Source: Luteococcus sanguinis
Lineage (GTDB): Bacteria > Actinomycetota > Actinomycetes > Propionibacteriales > Propionibacteriaceae
Direction of reading: 5' to 3'
NCBI RefSeq assembly: GCF_039527675.1
Contig: NZ_BAAAKI010000004.1
Location: forward strand, 62,001-126,000
DNA: 64,000 bases
The notes beneath the pieces were generated by a model, which had not been told where the DNA came from, did no database searches, and worked only from the letters and a program-made list of their open reading frames with translations. Each line of letters begins with the position of its first letter. The first letter of the stretch is position 1. The position numbers were made by a program, and so were the translations under genes. Shown piece after piece: positions 36,203 to 44,459 of the stretch.

Positions 36203-37234
36203 ATGCGCGTAGGAGTCTTTGGAGCAACAGGTCAGGTCGGCAGCGTCATGCGGACGCTTCTCGACGAACGCAAGTTCCCGCTCGACGAGATCAGGTTCTT
36301 CGCCTCGTCCCGTTCGGCCGGCACGAAGCTACCGTGGAAGGGAACCGAGGTCGTCGTCGAGGACACCGAGGGTGCCGACTTCAGCGGTCTCGACATCGCC
36401 CTGTTCAGCAATGGCGGCTCCAACTCCAAGAAGTACGCGCCGCTGGTCGCCGCCGCGGGTGCGATCGTGGTCGACAACTCCTCCGCCTGGCGGATGGACC
36501 CCGAGGTTCCCCTCGTGGTCGCCGAGGTCAATCCCGAAGACGCGCAGAACGCGCCCAAGGGCATCATCGCCAACCCGAACTGCACCACGATGGCCGCCAT
36601 GCCGGTGCTCAAGCCGCTGCACGAGGCGGCCGGGCTCACCCGTCTCAAGGTCGCCACCTACCAGGCCATTTCGGGAACTGGTGGCACGGCGGTCCAGGTG
36701 GCGGCCCGCCAGTTCGCCGCCGGTGTCGAGTCGGGGCGACTGACCGACCTGCACCTGGACGGCAGCGTGATCGACTTCGGCGACCCGGCCCCCTACATCA
36801 AGCCGATCGCCTACAACGTCCTTCCGCTGGCCGGCTCGATCGTGGACGACGGCTCCCTGGAGACCGACGAGGAGCAGAAGCTGCGCAATGAGTCGCGCAA
36901 GATCCTGCACGCCCCCGAGCTGCTGGTCGCCGGCACCTGCGTGCGCGTTCCCGTCTTCACCGGCCACTCGCTCAGCGTCCACGCCGAGTTCGAGCGCAAC
37001 ATCACCCCCGAGCAGGCCACCGAACTGCTGTCGACGGCGCAGGGGGTGCAGCTGATGGACGTCCCCACGCCGCTGGACGCTGCCGGTGCCGACCCCTCCT
37101 TCGTCGGTCGCATCCGCGTCGATCAGTCCGCCCCCCAGGGCAAGGGCCTGGTCCTCTTCGTGTCGAACGACAACCTTCGCAAGGGCGCGGCGCTCAACGC
37201 GGTGCAGGTGGCCGAGCTGTTGGTCCGGCGATGA
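36203..37234 (+). CDS. asd: Aspartate-semialdehyde dehydrogenase
   Basis: A 343-residue NADP enzyme reducing aspartyl phosphate to aspartate semialdehyde, the branch point to lysine/diaminopimelate, threonine and methionine. It starts MRVGVFGATGQVGSVMRTLL (Rossmann); the catalytic Cys is in NPNCTTM, the His in GTCVRVPVFTGHS. lysC, its usual partner, is not adjacent; instead it overlaps proC by 4 bp. Confidence 0.96.
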   Translation: MRVGVFGATGQVGSVMRTLLDERKFPLDEIRFFASSRSAGTKLPWKGTEVVVEDTEGADFSGLDIALFSNGGSNSKKYAPLVAAAGAIVVDNSSAWRMDPEVPLVVAEVNPEDAQNAPKGIIANPNCTTMAAMPVLKPLHEAAGLTRLKVATYQAISGTGGTAVQVAARQFAAGVESGRLTDLHLDGSVIDFGDPAPYIKPIAYNVLPLAGSIVDDGSLETDEEQKLRNESRKILHAPELLVAGTCVRVPVFTGHSLSVHAEFERNITPEQATELLSTAQGVQLMDVPTPLDAAGADPSFVGRIRVDQSAPQGKGLVLFVSNDNLRKGAALNAVQVAELLVRR

Positions 37235-38028
37235 CCCACGCGATCGTCGGAGTCGGCCAGATGGGGGAGGCCATCCTCTCCGGTCTGGTGAGTGCGGGCT
37301 GGAACCCGGCCGACATCACGGTCACCGTCCGTCGCGACGAACGCGCCCAGGAACTCGCCCAGCGCTACGGCGTCCGGCGGGTGCAGCTGGCGCAGGCCGC
37401 ACGCCACAGCGAGGTGCTCGTCGTCGGGGTGAAGCCGCACGACGTCGCCCGGTTGCTGGACGAGGTCACCAACGACCTGCGCAAGGGAACGGTCGTGGTG
37501 AGCCTGGCGGCTGGCCTGACCACGGAAACGCTGGAGGAGCACCTGCCCGGCGGCACCCCCGTCGTCCGCGTGATGCCAAACACCCCGGCCCTGGTCGGGA
37601 AGGGTATGAGCGGCATCTCGGGCGGGCGCCATGCCAGGCCCGAGCACGTCGAGCAGGTGCGCCAGATGATGGCGGCCGTCGGTCGCGCGGTCGTGGTCCC
37701 CGAGCACCAACTGGACGCCCTGACGGCGGTGTCCGGCTCCGGGCCGGCCTATGTCTTCTACGTCGCCGAAGCGATGGTGGAAGCCGGGGTCCAGCTCGGG
37801 CTTGCCCGTCCGCTGGCCACTGAATTGGCCACCCAGACCCTGCTCGGCGCCGCGGAGATGCTGGCGCGCCCCGGCGTCCACCCCTCAATCCTGCGCGAGA
37901 ATGTCACCTCTCCCGGGGGCACCACCGCGCAGGCACTGAAGACCCTTGACGACTACCGCGTCCGCGCTGCCTTTGCTGCTGCGATGGAGGCTTGCCGCGA
38001 CCGCTCCGTCGAGCTCGGCGAGCATTGA
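37231..38028 (+). CDS. proC: Pyrroline-5-carboxylate reductase
   Basis: A 265-residue enzyme completing proline synthesis. N-terminal Rossmann GVGQMGEAILSGL, then GVKPHDV, MPNTPALVGKGM and the C-terminal dimerisation signature VTSPGGTTAQALKTL. ATG overlaps the asd stop. The bS22 gene follows, as in mycobacteria. Confidence 0.96.
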   Translation: MTHAIVGVGQMGEAILSGLVSAGWNPADITVTVRRDERAQELAQRYGVRRVQLAQAARHSEVLVVGVKPHDVARLLDEVTNDLRKGTVVVSLAAGLTTETLEEHLPGGTPVVRVMPNTPALVGKGMSGISGGRHARPEHVEQVRQMMAAVGRAVVVPEHQLDALTAVSGSGPAYVFYVAEAMVEAGVQLGLARPLATELATQTLLGAAEMLARPGVHPSILRENVTSPGGTTAQALKTLDDYRVRAAFAAAMEACRDRSVELGEH

Positions 38029-38152
38029 GCGAGGCGTCCGATTTCCGCGGCACGCGCCACACGGGTAGAGTCGGAGGGTCGCCCTCTCGCAAGTACGGGG
38101 CAGCCACAAGTTTCGGCCATCCCGGCCAGTCACGACGAAGAAAGGTCCCACA

Positions 38153-38254
38153 GTGGGTTCTGTCATCAAGAAGCGCCGCAAGCGGATGGCCAAGAAGAAG
38201 CACCGCAAGCTGCTGAAGAAGACGCGCATCCAGCGTCGCCGCGCCGGCAAGTAA
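38153..38254 (+). CDS. Small ribosomal protein bS22 (AURKAIP1/COX24-type), 33 residues
   Basis: A very short gene: GTG start at 38153, TAA at 38252-38254. The product begins MGSVIKKRRKRMAKKKHRKL and ends RRRAGK, almost all Lys/Arg, and is recognisable as the actinobacterial ribosomal protein bS22 found near the decoding centre in mycobacterial ribosomes. AAAGG lies 9 bp before the GTG. A TAGAGT -10 at 38066-38071 gives an ~80-nt leader. It follows proC; the HTH gene usually between them in mycobacteria is absent. Confidence 0.9.
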   Translation: MGSVIKKRRKRMAKKKHRKLLKKTRIQRRRAGK

Positions 38255-38291
38255 GGTCGCGCGAAGTCTCCATGGCAGTGGACATCTAGTC

Positions 38292-38699
38292 ATGTCTGCC
38301 CGCGAGACCCTCGGCAGGTGGCGCTCCCGGCTGGGCACGAGGCAGGCTGGGGCCGACCAGCCCTCACCCGCAGTCTTCCCTGAGGCTGCGGGTTCTGCCA
38401 TGCCCTTTGGCGATCCGCTCGCGCCGCAGGGTTTTGCTTCGCACGAGGAGCGACGCGTGGTGGTCATCACCCGTCAGGGCTGTCACCTGTGCGAACAGGC
38501 GATCGCCACCATCGAGCAGGTGGCGCCCGGGCAGTGGTCCGCGGTGGACGTCGACCTCGACGAGCAGCTGCGCAACCGTTACACCGATCACGTGCCGGTC
38601 ACCTTCGTCGACGGCCACTTGGTGGCCTACTGGACCCTTGACGAGGGCCTGCTCCGGCGAGCACTCGCGGGCGACCGACCCGCCCCGCCCGCGCTGTAG
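38292..38699 (+). CDS. Glutaredoxin/thioredoxin-fold protein (DUF836-like)
   Basis: A 135-residue protein. The last ~80 residues form a small thioredoxin fold with the redox motif CHLC at about residues 64-67 (ITRQGCHLCEQA) and the cis-Pro segment DHVPVTFVDG. The N-terminal ~50 residues are low-complexity. Such proteins sit next to hemA in many actinomycetes (Rv0508 in M. tuberculosis), suggesting a redox role tied to haem or cytochrome assembly (inference). Confidence 0.8.
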   Translation: MSARETLGRWRSRLGTRQAGADQPSPAVFPEAAGSAMPFGDPLAPQGFASHEERRVVVITRQGCHLCEQAIATIEQVAPGQWSAVDVDLDEQLRNRYTDHVPVTFVDGHLVAYWTLDEGLLRRALAGDRPAPPAL

Positions 38700-38763
38700 G
38701 CTCGACGCTGGCCCACCAGACCCGGCTACCCGAACCAGCCACGACCAGGAGTTCCGACCACCG

Positions 38764-39414
38764 ATGAGCACCCCCGGAAACGGGCAGATCCCGCAGGCGA
38801 CGATCGAGCGCCTCCCGGGCTATCTGCGCGTGCTCACCGACCTCGCGGACGAAGGGGTGGCCCGGGTGAGCTCCAATGCGCTGGCCGAGGCCGTCCACGT
38901 GCAGCCAGCCCTGCTGCGCCGCGACCTGTCCTACTTCGGCTCCTACGGCACCCGGGGTGTCGGCTACGAGGTCGACACCCTGATGTCCGAGATCGGCGAA
39001 CTCGTCGGCACCCGCACCACCTGGCCGGTGGTCATCGTCGGCGCCGGCAATCTTGGCCGAGCGCTGGCCCGCCACGGCGGGCTGCTGCACCGCGGCTTCC
39101 AGGTGGTCTCGATGGTTGACACGGACGAGACCCGGATCGGCGCCGAGGTCGGCGGCATCGCCGTGTTGCCCGACGCCGAGCTCGAGGAGATCGTCCGGCG
39201 CACGGGCGCGCGCATCGCCGTCCTGACGACGCCCGCCGCTGCTGCCCAACAGGCTGCCGATCGACTGATCGCGCAGGGCGTCACCAGCATCCTGAACTTC
39301 GCACCGATCACCCTTGAGGTGCCCGAGGGCGTCACCGTCCGAGCCGTCGACCTCGCCCAGGAGCTGCAGATCCTCGCCTTCCACGAAGCCCACCGCACGG
39401 AGCCCGTCCAGTGA
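38764..39414 (+). CDS. rex: Redox-sensing transcriptional repressor Rex
   Basis: A 216-residue dimeric repressor that senses NADH/NAD+. N-terminal winged helix (ERLPGYLRVLTDLADEG ... LRRDLSYFGSYGTRGVGY) and C-terminal Rossmann domain with VVIVGAGNLGRAL, then a domain-swapped helix. High NADH releases it from DNA. Its stop overlaps hemA by 4 bp, so Rex is co-expressed with haem synthesis and may autoregulate the operon. TAGGCT at 38697-38702 is a candidate -10; AGGAG precedes the start by ~12 bp. I found no clear TTGTGA-N4-TTCACAA site upstream. Confidence 0.95.
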   Translation: MSTPGNGQIPQATIERLPGYLRVLTDLADEGVARVSSNALAEAVHVQPALLRRDLSYFGSYGTRGVGYEVDTLMSEIGELVGTRTTWPVVIVGAGNLGRALARHGGLLHRGFQVVSMVDTDETRIGAEVGGIAVLPDAELEEIVRRTGARIAVLTTPAAAAQQAADRLIAQGVTSILNFAPITLEVPEGVTVRAVDLAQELQILAFHEAHRTEPVQ

Positions 39415-40742
39415 CACTGTTGGCCGTCAGCATCAACCACCGCACCGCTGGGATCGACGTCCTCGCGCGCGCCTCGATGGACCGTGAGGGCAGCACCCTG
39501 CTGGCCCGCCAGTTGGTCGACCAGCCCCACGTCGGGGAGGCGCTGGTGCTGTCCACCTGCAACCGCACCGAGGTCTACGTGGAGACCACGCGCTTCCACG
39601 CCGGCCTCGAGTCGCTGGTCGAACCGTTGGCCACCCGGGTGGGTGTCGCTCGATCCGAACTGCCCGACCTGTGCAGCGTCTTCTTCGATGAGGCGGCGAT
39701 CGCCCACTGCTTCTCCCTGGTGGCCGGGCTGGACTCGCTGGTGGTGGGGGAGAACCAGATCCTCGGCCAGGTGCGCGAGGCCCTCAGCCAGGCCCAGGCC
39801 CAGCAAACCTCCGGACCGGCCATCAACCACCTCTTCCAAAACGCCCTGCGCGTCGGCAAGAGGGTGCAGTCCGAGACCTCGATCGGTTCGGCCGGGCGTT
39901 CGGTGCTGAGCGCGGCCGTCGAACAAATGGCCAAGCGGGGCATCAGCGTCGAGGGCTCGCACTGCCTGGTGGTCGGTGCCGGCCAGATGGCCGGCCTCGC
40001 CGCCCGCAGCCTGGCCCAGCGGGCCGCGCGCGTCGACTGCGCCAACCGCACCTTTGCCAAGGCCGAGCGACTGGCCGCCGAGGTCGGCGGCAGTGCCGTC
40101 TCCCTGGACCAGCTGCCTGTCGTCGCCGGCCAGTACGACATCGTCGTGACCTGCACTGGTGCCGCCGGCGGCCTGCTGAGCGCGGAACGGCTCGGTGACC
40201 GTCCCGCCCCCCGCGCGATCCTCGACCTCGCGCTGCCACCGGACGTCAACCCCGACGTCGTCACCCGCGACGTCGAACTCATCAACCTCGCCGCCCTCGC
40301 GGAGGCCGGGGACGACGACCTGGGCGACCAGGCCGTGGCCCGGTCGCTGGTCGACGGCGAGGTCTCGAACTTCCTGGCGAAGCAGCGCGCCGAGGCGGTC
40401 ACCCCGACCGTGGTGGCGTTGCGCAAGATGGCCCAACAGGTGGTTGCCGACGAGTTGGCCCGCATCGATCGTCGCCTGCCCGGGGCCGACGACCAGACTC
40501 GCGCCGAGGTCGCCCACGCCCTGCACCGGGTGGCCGAGAAGCTGATCCACCAGCCCACCGTCCGCGTGCGCGAGTTCGCCGCCGAGGATTCCCCGGTGGA
40601 CTACACCGCCGCGCTGCGCAGCCTGTTCTCACTCGACCCGATGCGGGTCGCGAGCGCCGACCCCGCGCAGTGTCCCGTGCTGGAGGCACCCTGCCCCCAG
40701 ACCCCTGAGCAGGCGGCGGCCGACTACCAGGAGGCACGATGA
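39411..40742 (+). CDS. hemA: Glutamyl-tRNA reductase
   Basis: A 443-residue NADPH enzyme reducing Glu-tRNA(Glu) to glutamate-1-semialdehyde, first step of the C5 haem pathway. The catalytic Cys is in VLSTCNRTEVY, the tRNA/substrate region in GLDSLVVGENQILGQV, the NADPH site in CLVVGAGQMAGLAA, and the dimerisation helix at the end. GTG start overlaps the rex stop (GTGA); it overlaps hemC by 4 bp. Confidence 0.97.
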   Translation: MTLLAVSINHRTAGIDVLARASMDREGSTLLARQLVDQPHVGEALVLSTCNRTEVYVETTRFHAGLESLVEPLATRVGVARSELPDLCSVFFDEAAIAHCFSLVAGLDSLVVGENQILGQVREALSQAQAQQTSGPAINHLFQNALRVGKRVQSETSIGSAGRSVLSAAVEQMAKRGISVEGSHCLVVGAGQMAGLAARSLAQRAARVDCANRTFAKAERLAAEVGGSAVSLDQLPVVAGQYDIVVTCTGAAGGLLSAERLGDRPAPRAILDLALPPDVNPDVVTRDVELINLAALAEAGDDDLGDQAVARSLVDGEVSNFLAKQRAEAVTPTVVALRKMAQQVVADELARIDRRLPGADDQTRAEVAHALHRVAEKLIHQPTVRVREFAAEDSPVDYTAALRSLFSLDPMRVASADPAQCPVLEAPCPQTPEQAAADYQEAR

Positions 40743-41692
40743 GCACCATCAGGGTGGGGGCGCGCCGTTCGCCCCTGGCCGTGGCCCAGGCCACGTGGGT
40801 GGCATCCCGGCTCGAAGCGGCGGGGTACCCCTCCGAGCTCGTCGGCATCGACACCCTCGGGGATGTCGACCGGAGGCGGTTGACCGAGATCGGTGGGACC
40901 GGCGTGTTCGCCACTGCCGTGCGTGATGGCCTGCTCAGCGGCGGTGTCGATGTCGCCGTCCACTCCCTCAAGGACTTGCCAGTCGACCCAGCCCCTGGGC
41001 TGGTCGTGGCTGCCACCCCGACGCGTGAGGACGTGCGCGACGTGCTCGTCGGACTTGGCGTCGACGAGTGGCGCGATGGCACCCGGCTGGGCACCGGCTC
41101 GCCGCGGCGTGCGGTGCAGTTGGCCGAGCTCGCCCGCGCCCGTGGCGTCGAGGTCGAGATCGTCCCGATCCGCGGCAATGTCGACCACCGGATCGACCTG
41201 GTTCGTCAGGGCGAGGTGCACGCGACGCTGTTGGCCGCCGCGGGCCTGCGTCGTCTCGGACGGATCCCCGCCGACCTTGAGGGCATCGGTGAGGTCGGCG
41301 TGGCTTCCGGCAGCGTCCGGATAGAACTGCTGGAGCTGTCGATGATGCTTCCCGCCGCTGGTCAAGGCTGTCTGGGCGTCGAGTGCCGGGAGGACGCCGA
41401 CCCCGCCCTTCTCACCGCGCTGGCTTCCATCGACGACGTCGACACGCACCGCGCCGTGTCCGCGGAGCGCACCTTCCTCAAGGTGCTGGAGGCTGGCTGC
41501 CTCGCGCCGGTGGGTGCCTTTGCGTACATCAGTGGGTCACACTTGACTCTTCGTGCAGTTGCTGGGAGAGAGTCCGGTGACGCCGGGCTGGTGCGTGACG
41601 AACTCAGCGGCGACGCGCAGGACGCTGTGGAGCTGGGCTCCGCGCTTGCACGCCGGGTGCTCGCACTGCTTGGAAAGGATCTGGATGAGTGA
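40739..41692 (+). CDS. hemC: Porphobilinogen deaminase (hydroxymethylbilane synthase)
   Basis: A 317-residue enzyme polymerising four porphobilinogens. It shows VGARRSPLAVAQA, the catalytic Asp region VAVHSLKDLPV, the Arg-rich GTGSPRRAVQL and the dipyrromethane-cofactor Cys in EAGCLAPVGA. Overlaps hemA by 4 bp and the next gene by 8 bp. Confidence 0.97.
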   Translation: MSTIRVGARRSPLAVAQATWVASRLEAAGYPSELVGIDTLGDVDRRRLTEIGGTGVFATAVRDGLLSGGVDVAVHSLKDLPVDPAPGLVVAATPTREDVRDVLVGLGVDEWRDGTRLGTGSPRRAVQLAELARARGVEVEIVPIRGNVDHRIDLVRQGEVHATLLAAAGLRRLGRIPADLEGIGEVGVASGSVRIELLELSMMLPAAGQGCLGVECREDADPALLTALASIDDVDTHRAVSAERTFLKVLEAGCLAPVGAFAYISGSHLTLRAVAGRESGDAGLVRDELSGDAQDAVELGSALARRVLALLGKDLDE

Positions 41693-43310
41693 GGCGGCTG
41701 AGTCCGGACAGGCGCTGGTGAAGGGACACGTCACCTTCGTCGGAGGCGGTCCCGGCGACCCCAACCTGCTGACCCTGGCGGCGGTCCAGGCCCTGTCGGA
41801 GGCATCCGTCGTGCTGTTGGACGACGAATCGCTGCTCCCGCTGCTCGACCACCCGATGGTCAACCTTCCGCGGGACTGCACCGTCAGCTCCTTCGCAGGG
41901 CCGGAGCAGTCCCCGGCCCCGCTTGGCGCGCGGGTGCAGGTGATCCGCGAGGCGGTGGCCGAGGGCGACACGGTTGTCCGTCTGATCACCGGTGACCCCT
42001 TCCTCGACGGCGGAGTCGCTGCCGAGGCAGCCGAGTGTGCCAATGCGGGCGTCGGGCTGGAGATCATCCCGGGCATCTCGACGCTGACCGCGATCCCCGA
42101 GTACGCCGGCGTCCCCCTCGGCGACTCCGAGGTGCAGCTGATCAACGCGACCGACCCGCAGCTGGGCGACGGATCCACCTGGGCTGCCACAGGCACTCTG
42201 CTGATTTCCACGCTCGTTGAGCACCTGTCCACCGTCTACGCGCAGGCGCTCGGCTCCGCACGCCGCGACGATGAGCCGGTGTTGTTGGTCGTGCGTGGTG
42301 CCTCCACCTCCCAGGCCTCGCAGGTGACGACGCTGGGCAAGATGGTCCGCGCCGCCCGTGGCATGGACCCCTGGGCGCCCATCCACGTCGTCGTCGGCTC
42401 TGTCGTGGCTGACCAGTCCCGTGGCTCACTCGACTGGTTCGAGTCCAAACCCCTGTTCGGCTGGCGGGTGCTGGTGCCGCGCACCAAGGAGCAGGCGTCT
42501 CCGCTGGTCGACCGGCTACGCACCTGGGGTGCCAACGCCGACGAGGTGCCGACGATCTCCGTGGAGCCCCCGCGCACCCCGCAGCAGATGGACAAGGCCG
42601 TGCGCGGTCTGGTCGAGGGACGTTATGAGTGGGTCGCGTTCACCAGCGTGAACGCCGTGCGGGCCATCCGGGAGAAGTTCGACGAGTACGGCCTGGACGT
42701 GCGTGCCTTCTCCGGCCTGCGTGTCGCTGCGGTCGGCAGCACCACCGCCGCTGCCCTGCGCAGTTGGGGCATCCGTCCCGACCTGGTGCCCAAGCACGAG
42801 CAGTCGGCCGCCGGGCTGGCCGCCGAGTTCCCGGTTTTCGACGAACTGCTCGACCCGATCAACCGGGTCTTTTTGCCGCGTGCCGACATCGCCACCGACG
42901 TGCTGGTCTCCGGCCTGACCGATCTTGGCTGGGAGGTGGAGGACGTCACTGCCTATCGCACCGTTCGCGCCGCCCCGCCGCCAGCGCAGACGCGCGAGGC
43001 GATCAAGACTGGGCAGTTCGACGCGGTCGTGTTCACGTCCTCCTCGACGGTGCGCAACCTGGTCGGCATCGCTGGCAAGCCGCACAAATTGACCGTGATC
43101 GCGGCGATCGGCCCACAGACCGCGAAGACCTGTCAGGAGCATGGCCTACGGGTCGACGTGCTGGCCCCGGAGCCCTCCGCGTTGGAGCTGGTGGACGCGT
43201 TGGCCCAGTTCGCGCACCAGCGTCGCCTCGGCATGCAGGAGCGCGGCGAGGTCGTCGTCCGTCCCTCGGAGAAGCGGCGCCGGCGCCGCGCCCAGCCGAC
43301 ATCGGCCTGA
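41685..43310 (+). CDS. hemD: Fused SUMT-like (degenerate) / uroporphyrinogen-III synthase
   Basis: A 541-residue fusion. Residues ~10-255 are a uroporphyrinogen-III methyltransferase-like domain starting FVGGGPGDPNLLTLAAVQAL, but the usual GRG.EE after GDPF is GDPFLDGGVAAEAA and the PLTHR loop is PLGDSEV, so methylation is doubtful. Residues ~265-520 are HemD, closing hydroxymethylbilane to uroporphyrinogen III (WVAFTSVNAV, AAVGSTTAAAL, FTSSSTVRNL). A basic tail follows. The ATG at 41685 has GGAAAGG upstream; the frame also extends into hemC. The same fusion occurs in other actinomycetes. Confidence 0.9.
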   Translation: MSEAAESGQALVKGHVTFVGGGPGDPNLLTLAAVQALSEASVVLLDDESLLPLLDHPMVNLPRDCTVSSFAGPEQSPAPLGARVQVIREAVAEGDTVVRLITGDPFLDGGVAAEAAECANAGVGLEIIPGISTLTAIPEYAGVPLGDSEVQLINATDPQLGDGSTWAATGTLLISTLVEHLSTVYAQALGSARRDDEPVLLVVRGASTSQASQVTTLGKMVRAARGMDPWAPIHVVVGSVVADQSRGSLDWFESKPLFGWRVLVPRTKEQASPLVDRLRTWGANADEVPTISVEPPRTPQQMDKAVRGLVEGRYEWVAFTSVNAVRAIREKFDEYGLDVRAFSGLRVAAVGSTTAAALRSWGIRPDLVPKHEQSAAGLAAEFPVFDELLDPINRVFLPRADIATDVLVSGLTDLGWEVEDVTAYRTVRAAPPPAQTREAIKTGQFDAVVFTSSSTVRNLVGIAGKPHKLTVIAAIGPQTAKTCQEHGLRVDVLAPEPSALELVDALAQFAHQRRLGMQERGEVVVRPSEKRRRRRAQPTSA

Positions 43311-43391
43311 GCCTCGACGGGCTCGCCGCACGGGGCCACAATCGTCGCCCAGAGGACGACGCACCGTCCCCGAGCCTTTCGAGGGGGCAGA

Positions 43392-44375
43392 ATGGGGCCC
43401 ATGGATCGCCCCCGTCGTCTTCGTACCCTGCCCGTCATGCGCGACCTGGTCCGTGAGACCAGCGTCGAGGCCCGCCAACTGGTGCTGCCCGCCTTCGTGG
43501 CGGATGGGATCACCGAGCCCCGCCCCATCGCGTCCATGCCGGGCGTGGAACAGCAGACGCTGGACACCATCCGTCGAGTCGCCACCGACTGCGCGCAGGC
43601 GGGCCTGGGCGGCATCATGCTCTTCGGCGTCCCGGAACCCCACCACAAGGACGCGAACGGCTCGCAGGCCATCGCCGACGACGGCATCCTGAACCGCGCC
43701 ATCGCGGCCGTCCGTTCCGAGGTCGGCGACGACCTGCTGGTGATGAGCGACGTCTGTCTGGACGAGTTCACCGACCACGGCCACTGCGGCATCCTCGACG
43801 ACAAGGGCCGCGTGCTGAACGACCTGACCGTGATGATCTACGCGCAGATGGCCCGCATCCACGCCGAGTGCGGCGCCCATGTCGTCGCACCCTCGGGGAT
43901 GATGGACGGCCAGGTTGCCGCGATCCGCGAGGAACTGGACGACGACGACTTCACCGACGTCGCGATCCTGGCCTACGGAGCGAAGTACGCCAGCGCCTTC
44001 TACGGGCCCTTCCGCGAGGCAGTCGGCTCATCGCTGCAGGGCGACCGCAAGACCTACCAGCAGGACCCGGGCAATGCCCGTGAGTCGATCCGCGAGGTGC
44101 TCGCCGACATCGAGCAGGGCGCCGACATGGTGATGGTGAAGCCCGCTTTGCCCTACCTGGACATCATCGCGAAGGTGCGCGAGGTGGTCGACGTGCCGCT
44201 GGCCACCTACCAGGTCTCCGGCGAGTACGCGATGGTCGAGGCCGCCGCCGCCAATGGCTGGATCGACCGTGACCGCATCATCGACGAGTCGTTGACCTCG
44301 ATCCGTCGCGCCGGTGCCGACATCGTCCTCACCTACTGGGCGCTGGAGTACGCCCAGCGGCACGCCCGGGGCTGA
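43392..44375 (+). CDS. hemB: Porphobilinogen synthase (delta-aminolevulinate dehydratase)
   Basis: A 327-residue enzyme condensing two aminolevulinates. The Schiff-base lysines are in AYGAKYAS and VMVKPALPYLD. The metal segment reads DVCLDEFTDHGHCG: two of the three zinc-type cysteines remain and the middle one is Asp, intermediate between the Cys3 zinc and the Asp magnesium types. GAGGGGG lies ~6 bp before the ATG at 43392; an in-frame ATG at 43401 is possible. An 81-bp gap separates it from hemD. Confidence 0.95.
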   Translation: MGPMDRPRRLRTLPVMRDLVRETSVEARQLVLPAFVADGITEPRPIASMPGVEQQTLDTIRRVATDCAQAGLGGIMLFGVPEPHHKDANGSQAIADDGILNRAIAAVRSEVGDDLLVMSDVCLDEFTDHGHCGILDDKGRVLNDLTVMIYAQMARIHAECGAHVVAPSGMMDGQVAAIREELDDDDFTDVAILAYGAKYASAFYGPFREAVGSSLQGDRKTYQQDPGNARESIREVLADIEQGADMVMVKPALPYLDIIAKVREVVDVPLATYQVSGEYAMVEAAAANGWIDRDRIIDESLTSIRRAGADIVLTYWALEYAQRHARG

Positions 44376-44445
44376 GCCCGACCGGATGTCGGGGCGGAGC
44401 GAGACCGGCCGTGGGCGCCGGTTCGGAATACCCAGCCAGCTGAAC

Positions 44446-44451
44446 TAGACT
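44446..44451 (+). promoter_or_regulatory. -10 box TAGACT, 8 bp before hemL start
   Basis: Suggests hemL and the cytochrome c genes have their own promoter, separate from rex-hemACDB. Confidence 0.45.
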
Positions 44452-44459
44452 CCGAGCCC

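Noticed and set aside
38700..38763. Rex autoregulatory operator before rex
   Set aside because: The sequence between the glutaredoxin-like gene and rex contains no TTGTGA/TCACAA half-sites.
44404..44422. Hairpin ACCGGC-N7-GCCGGT between hemB and hemL
   Set aside because: Short stem, long loop, no T tract; too weak to call a terminator in GC-rich DNA.
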